Shown: piece after piece, positions 22,460-31,216 of the stretch
How the letters are laid out: each line of letters opens with the position of its first letter
How positions within the stretch are numbered: the stretch's first letter is position 1
Assembly: GCA_934597725.1 (NCBI GenBank)
Contig: CAKTSK010000002.1
Span: forward strand, 62,001 to 126,000
Length of the DNA stretch: 64,000 bases
Source: an uncultured Eubacteriales bacterium
GTDB lineage: Bacteria; Bacillota; Clostridia; Oscillospirales; Oscillospiraceae
Reading direction: 5' to 3'
Made by a program: the position numbers and the translations under genes
The notes under the pieces: generated by a model
What the model was told of the DNA's origin: nothing
Databases searched by the model: none
Seen by the model: the letters and a program-made list of their open reading frames with translations, nothing else

Positions 22460-24295
22460 GTGCAGAACGAATCACTGAGAAACATTGCCATCATCGCCCA
22501 CGTCGACCACGGAAAAACCACCCTGGTGGACGAAATGCTCAAGCAGGGCGGCGCTTTCCGGGAAAACCAGGAAGTGAAGGACCGGGTCATGGACTCCGGC
22601 GACCTGGAGCGGGAGCGCGGCATCACCATCCTGGCCAAGAACACCGCCATCCAGTATGGCGACGTGAAAATCAACATCGTCGACACCCCCGGCCACGCCG
22701 ACTTCGGCGGCGAGGTGGAGCGGATCCTGAAAATGGTCAACGGCGTCATCCTCCTGGTGGACGCCGCCGAAGGCCCCATGCCCCAGACCCGCTTCGTCCT
22801 CTCCCGGGCCCTGGACCTGGGCCACCGGGTCATCGTGGTCATCAACAAGATCGACCGCCCCGACCAGCGCATCCACGAGGTCATGGACGAGGTGCTGGAG
22901 CTGCTGCTGGACCTGGACGCCACCGACGAGCAGCTGGACTCCCCCATGCTCTTCTGCTCCGCCCGCCAGGGCATCTGCTCCCGGGACCCCGACGTGCCGG
23001 GCACCGACCTGCAGCCCCTGTTCGAGACCATCCTCAGCTACATCCCCGCCCCCGAGGCCGAGGTGGACAAGCCCTTCCAGATGCTGGTCTCCTCCATCGA
23101 CTACAACGAGTTCGTGGGCCGCATCGCCATCGGCCGCATCGAGCAGGGCAGCATCAAGCAGAACCAGGAGATCACCGTCTGCAACTACCACGACCCCAGC
23201 CTGAGCCGCAAGGCCAAGGCCGTCAGCCTCTACCAGTTCGAGGGGCTGGCCCGGGTGCCGGTGAACCAGGTCAGCGCCGGCAACATCATCGCCCTGTCCG
23301 GCATCGGCGACATCACCATCGGCGACACCATCTGCGCCGCCGGCATGACCGAGCCGCTGCCCTTCGTGAAGATCTCCGCCCCCACCATCGAGATGACCTT
23401 CTCCGTCAACGACTCCCCCTTCGCCGGGCGGGAGGGCAAGTTCGTCACCTCCCGCAACCTGCGGGACCGGCTCATGCGGGAGACCCTGAAGGACGTGTCC
23501 CTGCGGGTCAGCGACACCGACTCCACCGAGGCCTTCCATGTGGCCGGCCGGGGCGAGATGCACCTGTCCATCCTCATCGAGACCATGCGCCGGGAAGGCT
23601 ATGAGTTCCAGGTCTCCCCGCCCCGGGTCCTGTTCCAGGAGATCGACGGGGTCCGCTGCGAACCCCTGGAGCGGCTGGTGGTGGACGTCCCCGCCGACGC
23701 CGTGGGCGCAGTCATCGAAAAGATCGGCTCCCGCAAGGGCGACCTGCTGGAAATGACCCCCGTGGGCACCCGCATGAAGCTGGAATTCCTGGTCCCCGCC
23801 CGGGGCCTGTTCGGCTACCGCAACGAGTTCCTCACCGACACCCGCGGGGAAGGGATCATGGCCACGGTCTTCGACTCCTACGCCCCCTACAAGGGTGAGC
23901 TGAGCCGCCGCAACTCCGGCAGCCTCATCGCCTTCGAGAGCGGCGAGACCGTCACCTACGGCCTCTGGGCCGCCCAGGAGCGGGGCGCCCTCTTCCTGGG
24001 CCCCGGCGTGCCCGTCTACGGCGGCATGGTGGTGGGCGAGACCCCCAAGAGCGAGGACATCACCGTCAACGTCTGCCGGAAAAAGCAGCTGACCAACATG
24101 CGGGCCTCCGGCTCGGACGAGGCCCTGCGCCTGGTGCCCCCCCGGAACCTGAGCCTGGAGCAGTGCCTGGAATTCCTGGCCGACGACGAGCTGCTGGAGG
24201 TCACCCCGGAAAACCTGCGCCTGCGCAAGCGCATCCTCAACCATGAGATCCGCATGAAGGCCCTCAAGGGCAACAAAAAATACCAGGACCTGTAA
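22460..24295 (+). CDS. typA: GTPase TypA/BipA, ribosome-associated
   Basis: A 611-residue translational GTPase from the GTG start, the standard TypA length. G1 is AHVDHGKT (residues 13-20), followed by ERERGITILAKN, G3 DTPGHADFGGEVER, G4 NKIDRPDQR and G5 CSARQG. The TypA-specific C-terminus is present: GLFGYRNEFLTDTRGEGIM, FDSYAPYKGEL and NMRASGSDEALRLVPPRNLSLEQCLEFL. It assists 50S assembly and low-temperature or stress growth (family knowledge). GTG 22460 is chosen over upstream ATGs because AGGTG sits at proper distance and QNESLRNIAIIAHVD is the usual N-terminus. Monocistronic. Confidence 0.96.
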   Translation: MQNESLRNIAIIAHVDHGKTTLVDEMLKQGGAFRENQEVKDRVMDSGDLERERGITILAKNTAIQYGDVKINIVDTPGHADFGGEVERILKMVNGVILLVDAAEGPMPQTRFVLSRALDLGHRVIVVINKIDRPDQRIHEVMDEVLELLLDLDATDEQLDSPMLFCSARQGICSRDPDVPGTDLQPLFETILSYIPAPEAEVDKPFQMLVSSIDYNEFVGRIAIGRIEQGSIKQNQEITVCNYHDPSLSRKAKAVSLYQFEGLARVPVNQVSAGNIIALSGIGDITIGDTICAAGMTEPLPFVKISAPTIEMTFSVNDSPFAGREGKFVTSRNLRDRLMRETLKDVSLRVSDTDSTEAFHVAGRGEMHLSILIETMRREGYEFQVSPPRVLFQEIDGVRCEPLERLVVDVPADAVGAVIEKIGSRKGDLLEMTPVGTRMKLEFLVPARGLFGYRNEFLTDTRGEGIMATVFDSYAPYKGELSRRNSGSLIAFESGETVTYGLWAAQERGALFLGPGVPVYGGMVVGETPKSEDITVNVCRKKQLTNMRASGSDEALRLVPPRNLSLEQCLEFLADDELLEVTPENLRLRKRILNHEIRMKALKGNKKYQDL

Positions 24296-24300
24296 CGCAC

Positions 24301-24343
24301 AGACCGTCGGGTAAGCTCTGCCGCTTACCCGACGGTCTTTTTT
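24301..24343 (+). terminator. Terminator of typA
   Basis: A 16-bp perfect stem AGACCGTCGGGTAAGC/GCTTACCCGACGGTCT with a 6-base loop and T6. Confidence 0.92.
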
Positions 24344-24403
24344 CTGCCGGCCTGCGCCCTTCCCGGGCTGCGGCCCTTCTTTGCCCCACGCCGCCCGGAG
24401 GGG

Positions 24404-24432
24404 TTGTTTTCTTCCCGCCGATTTCGTATAAT
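24404..24432 (+). promoter_or_regulatory. Promoter of the RCC1-repeat gene
   Basis: TTGTTT (24404-24409) and TATAAT (24427-24432), spacing 17. Confidence 0.7.
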
Positions 24433-24466
24433 AGAGAAAATCTGAACCCAAACAGGAGGAATGACC

Positions 24467-25456
24467 ATGGCCAGATGCAGAGCCTGTCAGGTGGAGCTGC
24501 GCCCGGGCGCACGGTTTTGCGACATGTGCGGCGCAAAGGTGGAAAAGATCTGCCCCCACTGCGGAGAAGTGCTCCGGGACCAGGCAAAGTTTTGTGATCT
24601 CTGCGGCGAAAAACTCCCTCTGCCCCAGGTGGTGGTCCGCCCCAAGGCCCACAGCCAGATCTGCGCCGGGCGGCTGCACACCGCCGCCCTGAAGCCCGAC
24701 GGCACCGCCGTGGCCACCGGCGACAACCAGTTCGGCCAGTGCGACGTGGACCAGTGGACCGACCTGGTGACCCTCGCCGCCGGCAAATACCACACCGTGG
24801 GGGTCCGCAGCGACGGCACCGTGGTGGCCGTGGGCGACGACTCCTACGGCCAGTGCCAGGTGACCGACTGGACCGACATCGTGGCCGTGGCCGCCGGCGA
24901 CAGCCACACCGTGGGCCTGCGGACCGACGGCACCGTCGTCGCCGCCGGGCGGGACAGCTCGGGCAAGTGCGCCCTGGAGGGCTGGAAGAACATCACCGCC
25001 GTCGCCGCCGGCATGGAACATACCCTGGGGCTGTGCCGGGACGGCACGGTGCTGGCCGCCGGGGAAGGGCTGTTCGGCTCCTGCGCCGTGTCCAAGTGGC
25101 AGGGCGTGACCGCCATTGCCGCCGGACACATCCACACCATCGGCATCCGCCAGGACGGCAGGGTCCTGGAGGCCGACGGCTTCGCCGCCCCTGGGGTGAC
25201 CGAGTGGCGGGAGATCACCGCCGTGGCCGTGAGTCCCTTCCACACCGTGGCCGTCAAGGCCGACGGCACCGTGCTGGCCTCGGGAGACATCCAATACGGC
25301 CAGTGCCAGGTGGAGGACTGGACCGACGTCACCGCCGTAGCCGCCGGGGAGCGGCACACCGTGGCCCTGAAGGCCGACGGCACCGTCATCGCCGCCGGCG
25401 ACAACGAAGCCGGCCAGTGCCAGGTGACCGACTGGTTCCTGGGCGAGGACGCGTAA
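24467..25456 (+). CDS. Double zinc-ribbon protein with RCC1-like beta-propeller repeats
   Basis: A 329-residue protein with an N-terminal pair of zinc ribbons (CRACQ...FCDMCG and CPHCG...FCDLCG, residues 3-50) joined to about seven RCC1-type repeats of about 39 residues. The repeat core reads as xxAVAAGxxHTVGLRxDGTVVAxGDNxxGQCxVxxW. A seven-bladed propeller is the likely fold. Bacterial RCC1-like proteins are poorly understood; eukaryotic RCC1 is a Ran exchange factor, which should not be transferred here. With no signal peptide and zinc ribbons, a cytoplasmic protein- or nucleic-acid-binding scaffold is plausible. ATG 24467 has AGGAGGA at spacing 6; the ATG at 24461 is too close to it. Confidence 0.87.
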   Translation: MARCRACQVELRPGARFCDMCGAKVEKICPHCGEVLRDQAKFCDLCGEKLPLPQVVVRPKAHSQICAGRLHTAALKPDGTAVATGDNQFGQCDVDQWTDLVTLAAGKYHTVGVRSDGTVVAVGDDSYGQCQVTDWTDIVAVAAGDSHTVGLRTDGTVVAAGRDSSGKCALEGWKNITAVAAGMEHTLGLCRDGTVLAAGEGLFGSCAVSKWQGVTAIAAGHIHTIGIRQDGRVLEADGFAAPGVTEWREITAVAVSPFHTVAVKADGTVLASGDIQYGQCQVEDWTDVTAVAAGERHTVALKADGTVIAAGDNEAGQCQVTDWFLGEDA

Positions 25457-25475
25457 CACTCTTCTCTCCAATGAT

Positions 25476-25518
25476 AAAACACCCCCGCCGCAGGCGCTGC
25501 CTGCGGCGGGGGTGTTTG
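25476..25518. terminator. Bidirectional terminator
   Basis: An 18-bp perfect stem AAACACCCCCGCCGCAGG/CCTGCGGCGGGGGTGTTT with a 5-base loop, between convergent genes. Confidence 0.9.
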
Positions 25519-25531
25519 CTGTTGCAGGGGT

Positions 25532-26857
25532 TCAGTTCTGTCCCATCATGACCCGATAGACCTCGGCAGCCACGCTGCCGCGCTTGTTCTGCACGACCTC
25601 GGTGTTGTAGCCCACGGGGATGCCGTACTTGACGCACACCTTCACGCCGGCGGCAAAGGCCGCGTCCTCCCCTTCCTGGGCGGGGTTCTCGTTCTGCCAG
25701 GAGGTATAGACGCTCTTGTACGTGTTCTTCAGCTCATAGCTGATGGTGAGGCCCTCAGCGCGCTGCACCTGGGCCATGGTGATGGTGTCTGCGCCGCCCG
25801 CCACCGCCAGATAGTTCTCCAGCAGGCGTTTGATGCGGTTGTAGGAGGTCCACTGCATACAGCCCAGACCGAAGCAGCTCCCCCGGCCGTTGGCTCCGCC
25901 GGGGCCCAGCTCCAGGACCATGGCATAGACCTCGGTGAGGCTGAATCCTTTATAAATGTACTGGCCGGAGTAGACGTTGCGGTAGTCGTAGTTCTCATCC
26001 ATGTACACCAGGTAGTCCGGTTCCAGCTCCGGGCGGGTGACGTAGGCCGAGCTTTCAAACAGGCCGCAGGCCCCCTCCTCGATGATGTTGCCCAGCACCC
26101 CGGCCACAAAGGCGGGGGCGAAGCCGTCGTCCAGCATCACCTGGGCCATGGCCACCAGGGTATCCTTTTTCCGCAGGGAGGAGTTTTGCAGGTTTTGCAG
26201 CATCTGCCGCTGGTCGGTCAGGCCACCGGGGATCACGGTCTGGCAGAAGCGGGAGAGCATCTCCGCCACCTGGGCCCGCTTGGCCGTGCCCCGGGGGAGC
26301 AGACGCTCCTGGGTGACGCCGGTGATGAGGCCCGTGCCGCAGGCCCAGATCATGGCCGGCCGGGCATAGCTGCTGATCTGGTCGGCGTCGTCGTAGACCG
26401 ACAGGCTGGCCCAGGGGGAGAGGTCATAGCCCCGGTCCTCCGCATAGCGGTAGAAGAGGACCGCCAGGGCCTCCCGGGTGATGGCCTTTTCCGGCGAAAA
26501 GGTGTTCGGCCCGGTGCCGGAGACGATGCCGTTTCCGGCGGCCCAGGTCACCGCCTTGGCGTACCAGGCGTTGGCGGGGACATCCCCAAAGGGCGGCTTT
26601 CCGCTGACGGCAGGCTCTCCAGCCAGCCGATAGAGGATCGTGACCACCATGCCCCGGGTGGTCTCCGTGTTGGGGGAAAAGGTTTTGCCGCCGGTGCCGC
26701 CCATGAGCTCGTTCTCATAGACGTAGGTCACCGCGTCGTTGGCCCAGTGGTCGGCGGGCACGTCGGTGAAGGGGTGTCCGCCCGCCGCCAGCGCGCCGGG
26801 CAGGAGGGAGCAGGCCAGGCTGAACACCAGGGCCAGGCTGACAAGTCGTTTTTTCAT
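25532..26857 (-). CDS. Secreted SLH-domain protein with lysozyme-like C-terminus
   Basis: A 441-residue exported protein: signal peptide MKKRLVSLALVFSLACSLLPGALAAG, then three S-layer homology modules at about residues 28-75, 90-140 and 150-200 (FTDVPADHWANDAVTYVYENELMGGTG; FGDVPANAWYAKAVTWAAGNGIVSGTG; YDDADQISSYARPAMIWACGTGLITG). SLH modules anchor proteins to cell-wall secondary polymer. The C-terminal 220 residues (MLDDGFAPAFVAGVLGNIIEEGACGLFES, later GRGSCFGLGCMQWTSYNRIKRLLE) look like a phage-tail-type lysozyme/soluble transglycosylase domain, with a Glu after GNI as candidate catalytic residue. It probably remodels peptidoglycan at the surface. Confidence 0.86.
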   Translation of the reverse strand: MKKRLVSLALVFSLACSLLPGALAAGGHPFTDVPADHWANDAVTYVYENELMGGTGGKTFSPNTETTRGMVVTILYRLAGEPAVSGKPPFGDVPANAWYAKAVTWAAGNGIVSGTGPNTFSPEKAITREALAVLFYRYAEDRGYDLSPWASLSVYDDADQISSYARPAMIWACGTGLITGVTQERLLPRGTAKRAQVAEMLSRFCQTVIPGGLTDQRQMLQNLQNSSLRKKDTLVAMAQVMLDDGFAPAFVAGVLGNIIEEGACGLFESSAYVTRPELEPDYLVYMDENYDYRNVYSGQYIYKGFSLTEVYAMVLELGPGGANGRGSCFGLGCMQWTSYNRIKRLLENYLAVAGGADTITMAQVQRAEGLTISYELKNTYKSVYTSWQNENPAQEGEDAAFAAGVKVCVKYGIPVGYNTEVVQNKRGSVAAEVYRVMMGQN

Positions 26858-27033
26858 AGAGGTCTCCTTTGCGTGGGGAATGCTGTAAAAATATGTCCTA
26901 TTTTATCAGAAAACGGCACAGGAAGAAAGCCGCTGCCAAAGCTTTTGTGCAGGATTTTCCGGGCGCAGCAGCGAACCCCCGCCAGCCCTTCTCCCCCAAG
27001 GAAAAACTTCGCCTGGGGGGGAGAAAATTTTTC

Positions 27034-27062
27034 TTTACTTTCCCCCTGCCCGGTGCTATACT
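27034..27062 (+). promoter_or_regulatory. Promoter of rpsO
   Basis: TTTACT (27034-27039) and TATACT (27057-27062), spacing 17. Upstream, 26858-27033 contains only the divergent SLH gene's start region. Confidence 0.75.
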
Positions 27063-27105
27063 ACAGAATGCGTGTATCCGGCTGCTGTCCGGCGCGCCGT
27101 CTACC

Positions 27106-27167
27106 CTGACTTGGTCCCGGGAGTATCGCCTGCCGTGCAGGACCACACCCGCCCGCCACTCAGTCAG
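27106..27167 (+). promoter_or_regulatory. Foldable rpsO leader (possible S15 autoregulation site)
   Basis: Nested pairings in the 130-nt leader: CTGACT (27106-27111) with AGTCAG (27162-27167), TGGTCC (27112-27117) with GGACCA (27140-27145), and an inner CTGC/GCAG hairpin. S15 represses its own translation through leader RNA in many bacteria; whether this fold matches a known class is not established here. Confidence 0.45.
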
Positions 27168-27197
27168 AGGCAAATTTTTGAAAGGTGGATTTTTCCC

Positions 27198-27464
27198 ATG
27201 ATCCGTAAAGACGAAAAGACCGCTGTCATCGAGGCCAACCGCACCCACGCCACCGACACCGGCTCCCCCGAGGTCCAGATCGCCATCCTCACCGCCCGCA
27301 TCCAGGAGCTGACCGAGCACCTGAAGGTCCACATCCACGACAACCACAGCCGCCGCGGCCTGCTGAAGATGGTCGGTAAGCGCCGCAAGATGCTGGACTA
27401 CCTGGCCAAGAAGGACATCGAGCGCTATCGTGCCATCATCGCCAAGCTGGGCATCCGTAAGTGA
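27198..27464 (+). CDS. rpsO: 30S ribosomal protein S15
   Basis: An 88-residue S15, full length. Family motifs visible: THATDTGSPEVQIAILTARIQELTEHLKVHIHDNHSRRGLLKMVGKRRKMLDYL. The H-x-D-x-H-S-R-R-G-L block contacts 16S rRNA helices 20-22. It primes assembly of the 30S platform. ATG 27198 follows AAAGGTGG. It lies upstream of pnp, the widespread rpsO-pnp order, but is separated from it by a terminator. Confidence 0.97.
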   Translation: MIRKDEKTAVIEANRTHATDTGSPEVQIAILTARIQELTEHLKVHIHDNHSRRGLLKMVGKRRKMLDYLAKKDIERYRAIIAKLGIRK

Positions 27465-27513
27465 TCGGCCTGCCCGCCTGAGCCTCGGCACCGCGTCACC
27501 AGCGTTGTCTTCA

Positions 27514-27553
27514 TAGGGGCGGTGTGGGGAAAGCCGCACCGCCCCTCGTTTCT
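27514..27553 (+). terminator. Terminator between rpsO and pnp
   Basis: A 13-bp stem AGGGGCGGTGTGG/CCGCACCGCCCCT with one wobble pair, followed by a CGTTTCTT stretch. Partial read-through into pnp is plausible. Confidence 0.7.
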
Positions 27554-27673
27554 TCCCGGAGAGCCCCCGCCCTATCTTAGCGTTTGAACGTATGCCCGAA
27601 GCTCGGACATGCCTTCAAGTGCTAAATAAGGCAGCAGGCTCTCCGCCCCCCATCTATGAAAGGAGTCTGCTCT

Positions 27674-29830
27674 ATGTCAACCATCATCACCAAGAAGCAA
27701 TTCAACAACCACATCTACCGCACCGAGATCGCCGGCCGCCCCTTCTCCCTGGAGTTCGGCAAGGTGGCCGAGCTGGCCAACGCCTCGGCCATGGTCCGCT
27801 ACGGCGAGACCTCCGTGCTGGTGGCCGTCACCGCCTCCGCCCGGCCCCGGGACGGCATCGACTTCTTCCCCCTGTCCGTGGACTTTGAGGAAAAGCTGTA
27901 CGCCGTGGGCCGCATCCCCGGCTCCTTCCTGCGCCGGGAGGGCCAGCCCTCCCTGCCCGCCGTGCTGGCCAGCCGGGTCATCGACCGGTCCATCCGTCCC
28001 CTCTTCCCCGGCGACTTCCGCAACGACGTGGTGGTCACCTGCACCGTCATGAGCGTGGACCGGGACTGCTCTCCCGAAGCCGCCGCCATGGTGGGCGTGT
28101 CCGCCTGCCTGGCTGTGTCCAACATCCCCTGGGCCGGCCCCATCGGCTGCCTGGAGGTGGGCTATGTGGACGGCCAGATCGTCATGAACCCCAACCAGGA
28201 GCAGAAGCACGCCTCCCAGCTGGACCTGACCGTGGCCGCCACCGGCGGCAAGGTGGTCATGATCGAGGCCGGAGCCGACCAGCTCCCCGACGAGATCATG
28301 TACGAGGCCATCGTGAAGGCCCACGAGGAGATCAAGGCCCAGGTGGACTTCATCAACAACATCGTCTCTGAGATCGGCAAGGAAAAGATGACCTACGACC
28401 ACGCCGACTTTGACCAGGAGCTTTTCGACAAGATCGTGGCCGCCACCATGGACGAGGCCAAGGCCGCCATGGACACCGACGACAAAAACGTGCGGGAGGA
28501 GCGCTGGAACGCCCTCATCGACCACTGGCACGAGCTGTTCCTGGAAGAGTACCCCGAGATGGACCAGTACCTGGACGAGATCACCTATAAGTTCCAGAAG
28601 AAGATCGTCAAGGCCTGGCTCCTTCAGGGCCACCGGGTGGACGGCCGCCAGAAGAACGAGATCCGTCCCCTGGCCGCCGAAGTGGGCGTGCTGCCCCGGG
28701 TCCACGGCTCCGGCCTGTTCACCCGCGGCCAGACCCAGGTCCTGTCTGTGGCGACCCTGAACACCCTCTCCGCCTGCCAGAAGCTGGACACCATCTGGGA
28801 GGAAGAGGAAAAGCGCTACATGCACCACTACAACTTCCCCGCCTACTCCGTGGGCGAGGCCCGGGGCGCCCGGAGCGTCAACCGCCGGGAGAAGGGCCAC
28901 GGCGCCCTGGCCGAGCGGGCCCTGGACCCCGTGATCCCCTCCGTGGAGGAGTTCCCCTACGCCATCCGCGTGGTCTCTGAGGTGGTCTCCTCCAACGGCT
29001 CCACCTCCCAGGGCTCCATCTGCGGCTCCACCCTGGCCCTCATGGACGCCGGCGTGCCCATCAAGGCCCCTGTGGCCGGCATCTCCTGCGGCCTGATCCA
29101 GGATGACGACGGCTCCTTCACCACCTTCATCGACATCCAGGGCGTGGAGGACTTCCACGGCGAGATGGACTTCAAGGTGGCCGGCACCAAGGACGGCATC
29201 ACCGCCATCCAGATGGACATTAAGAACGACGGCCTGTCCCACGCCATCATCAAGGAGGCCCTGGAGATCACCGGCGACGCCCGCAAGGCCATCCTGGACG
29301 AGATCATGCTCCCCTGCATCCCCGCCCCCCGGCCCGAGGTCAGCCGCTACGCCCCCAAGATGCTCACCATGAAGATCGACCCCGACAAGATCCGCGAGGT
29401 CATCGGCAAGGGCGGCTCCGTCATCCAGAAGATCACCGCCGAGTCCGGCGCGCAGATCGACATTGAGGACGACGGCACCATCCACATCGCCTCCCCCGAC
29501 GCCGCCTGCTGCGACATCGCCAAGAAGATGATCGACACCATCGTCTTTGTCCCCGAGGTGGGGATGCTCTACTACGGCAAGGTGGTACGCATCCTGAACT
29601 TCGGCGCGTTCGTGGAGCTGGCCCCCGGCAAGGACGGCATGGTCCACATCTCCAAGCTGGCTGAGCGCCGGGTGGAGAAGGTCGAGGACGTGGTGAACAT
29701 CGGCGACATGGTGTGGGTGAAGGTCACCGACATCGACGAAAAGGGCCGGGTGAACCTGTCCCTGCGGGACGCCCAGCGGGAGATCGCCGCCATGGAAGCC
29801 CGGGACGCCAAGACCAAGAAGAACCACTGA
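27674..29830 (+). CDS. pnp: Polyribonucleotide nucleotidyltransferase (PNPase)
   Basis: A 718-residue phosphorolytic 3'-5' exoribonuclease, full length. Order: RNase PH domain 1 (SLEFGKVAELANASAMVRYGETSVLV), all-helical linker, catalytic RNase PH domain 2 (TRGQTQVLSVATL, GSTSQGSICGSTLALMDAGVPI with conserved Asp), KH domain (DKIREVIGKGGSVIQKI near residue 570), and S1 domain (GMLYYGKVVRILNFGAFVEL near 625 to the end). It forms a trimeric ring and degrades mRNA, trimming ends with phosphate. ATG 27674 has AAAGGAG upstream inside a longer frame that begins at 27656. Confidence 0.97.
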   Translation: MSTIITKKQFNNHIYRTEIAGRPFSLEFGKVAELANASAMVRYGETSVLVAVTASARPRDGIDFFPLSVDFEEKLYAVGRIPGSFLRREGQPSLPAVLASRVIDRSIRPLFPGDFRNDVVVTCTVMSVDRDCSPEAAAMVGVSACLAVSNIPWAGPIGCLEVGYVDGQIVMNPNQEQKHASQLDLTVAATGGKVVMIEAGADQLPDEIMYEAIVKAHEEIKAQVDFINNIVSEIGKEKMTYDHADFDQELFDKIVAATMDEAKAAMDTDDKNVREERWNALIDHWHELFLEEYPEMDQYLDEITYKFQKKIVKAWLLQGHRVDGRQKNEIRPLAAEVGVLPRVHGSGLFTRGQTQVLSVATLNTLSACQKLDTIWEEEEKRYMHHYNFPAYSVGEARGARSVNRREKGHGALAERALDPVIPSVEEFPYAIRVVSEVVSSNGSTSQGSICGSTLALMDAGVPIKAPVAGISCGLIQDDDGSFTTFIDIQGVEDFHGEMDFKVAGTKDGITAIQMDIKNDGLSHAIIKEALEITGDARKAILDEIMLPCIPAPRPEVSRYAPKMLTMKIDPDKIREVIGKGGSVIQKITAESGAQIDIEDDGTIHIASPDAACCDIAKKMIDTIVFVPEVGMLYYGKVVRILNFGAFVELAPGKDGMVHISKLAERRVEKVEDVVNIGDMVWVKVTDIDEKGRVNLSLRDAQREIAAMEARDAKTKKNH

Positions 29831-29844
29831 TCCGCTGTGATCCG

Positions 29845-30690
29845 ATGAATATGCTTTGGAAGGCCGCTGGCGCGGCGGCATGGGGTGCCGCTGCGCTCAG
29901 CGGCCTCCCTTCTTCTCTCCTCCCCCCCGAGACCGCTGCCGCCCTGGCGGCGCGGTGTCCCGGCGCGGCCACGGTCCTGGTGGCTGCCTTTCCCTACTAT
30001 GCCGGGCCGGCGGCGGGGAACCTCTCCCTGTACTGCCGGGGGGAGGACTATCACCAGGTCCTCCTGCGCCGCTTAACGCCGGTCTGCGAGGCCCTCTCCC
30101 GCCAGTACCCCGGACACACCTTCGTCCCTGGCGCGGACAACTCCCCGGTGCCCGAGCTGGCGGCAGCCGAGCTGGCCGGGGTGGGCTGGCGGGGCCGCCA
30201 CGGGCTGCGGATCGTCCCCCCCTACGGCTCCTATGTCTTTCTGGGCACCGTCCTCACCGACCTGCCCCTGGCCTCCACCGGTCCGTCGGAAGGGACCCTG
30301 TGTCCCCCGGACTGCCGGGCCTGTCAGAAAGCCTGCCCCACCGGGGCCTTGGGGGCGACGGGCTGCGACGTCTCCCGCTGCCTGTCCCACCTGTCCCAGC
30401 AGAAGGGAGACCTGGACCCGGCCACCGAAGCCGCGCTGCGCCGCAGCCCCACCGTCTGGGGGTGCGACCTGTGCCAGCGGGCCTGTCCCCACAACAAGAA
30501 CGCCGCCCTGTCGCCCCTGCCGGAGTTCCGGGAAGCTCTGCTCTGTTCCCTCTCCCTGGCCGACCTGGACGGGCTGAGCAACAAAGCCTTCCGCCGCCAG
30601 TATGCCGGCCGGGCCTTTTCCTGGCGGGGCATCGCCCCCCTGCGGCGGAACCTGACCCTGAAAGAATCCCCGGAGGACCCCGGGCAATAA
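29845..30690 (+). CDS. Short QueG-like Fe-S protein (epoxyqueuosine reductase family)
   Basis: A 281-residue protein similar to the short clostridial form of epoxyqueuosine reductase (QueG), which completes queuosine in tRNA using cobalamin and two 4Fe-4S clusters. Recognisable parts: a DUF1730-type N-terminal region (VLVAAFPYY..., then PVPELAAAELAGVGWRGRHGL), a first cluster CPPDCRACQKACPTGA, and a second CDLCQRACPHNK. QueG proteins usually have C-terminal HEAT repeats; they are absent here, so the exact activity is less certain. It starts 14 bases after pnp, probably coupled to it. Confidence 0.82.
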   Translation: MNMLWKAAGAAAWGAAALSGLPSSLLPPETAAALAARCPGAATVLVAAFPYYAGPAAGNLSLYCRGEDYHQVLLRRLTPVCEALSRQYPGHTFVPGADNSPVPELAAAELAGVGWRGRHGLRIVPPYGSYVFLGTVLTDLPLASTGPSEGTLCPPDCRACQKACPTGALGATGCDVSRCLSHLSQQKGDLDPATEAALRRSPTVWGCDLCQRACPHNKNAALSPLPEFREALLCSLSLADLDGLSNKAFRRQYAGRAFSWRGIAPLRRNLTLKESPEDPGQ

Positions 30691-30724
30691 GCCCCGTCCA
30701 GCGGACAGAGAGGAGAGACCCCAC

Positions 30725-31105
30725 TTGTTTCACCACGTTCTTGCCGTGGGCCTGGGCGGCGCGGTGGGCGCAGTCTGCCGCTACAGCCTGAGCCTGCTGC
30801 CGCTGCTCCGCCGGGGGCCGTTTCCTCTGGCCACCCTGCTGACCAACCTGCTGGGGGCGGTCCTCATCGGGCTGGTGGTGGGGGCCGGCCAGCGGTGGAG
30901 CCACCTCTCCCCCACGCTGCTGCTCTTTCTGCGGGTGGGGGTGTGCGGGGGCTTCACCACCTTCTCCACCTTTTCCCTGGAAGCCCTGGTGCTGCTGGAG
31001 GACGGGAGGACCGCCCTCTTTGCCCTGTATGTGCTGCTCAGCGTGGCCCTGTGTCTGGCGGGCGTGTGGCTGGGCAAGCGGCTGTGCCTGGGGCTGGGCG
31101 GCTGA
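30725..31105 (+). CDS. crcB: CrcB/Fluc fluoride channel
   Basis: A 126-residue four-helix membrane protein of the Fluc family: GGAVGAVCRYSLSLL (N-terminal GxxxRY signature), NLLGAVLIG, and VGVCGGFTTFSTFSLEALVLL (the GGFTTFSTF motif lining the pore). These proteins form dual-topology dimers that expel fluoride. TTG start with GAGGAGAG upstream, 34 bases after the QueG-like gene. No fluoride riboswitch is recognisable ahead of it. Confidence 0.93.
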   Translation: MFHHVLAVGLGGAVGAVCRYSLSLLPLLRRGPFPLATLLTNLLGAVLIGLVVGAGQRWSHLSPTLLLFLRVGVCGGFTTFSTFSLEALVLLEDGRTALFALYVLLSVALCLAGVWLGKRLCLGLGG

Positions 31106-31158
31106 GGGCGCAAGCCTGCCCGGTCCGGCTGTTTTCCGGCGGACCGTATCCCCCAACC

Positions 31159-31203
31159 AAACAGCGCCTCCTGACCAACGGGCCAGGAGGCGCTGTTTTT
31201 GTT
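31159..31203. terminator. Bidirectional terminator after crcB
   Basis: A 15-bp perfect stem AAACAGCGCCTCCTG/CAGGAGGCGCTGTTT with a 10-base loop, between convergent genes. Confidence 0.88.
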
Positions 31204-31216
31204 TTTTATGGCAGGG

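Noticed and set aside
22472..25471. 999-codon antisense frame over typA and the RCC1 gene
   Set aside because: Shadow of two real genes plus a terminator; composition biased to Gly/Val/His; no motif.
30640..30724. Fluoride riboswitch ahead of crcB
   Set aside because: The gap between the QueG-like gene and crcB is too short and lacks the conserved motif.
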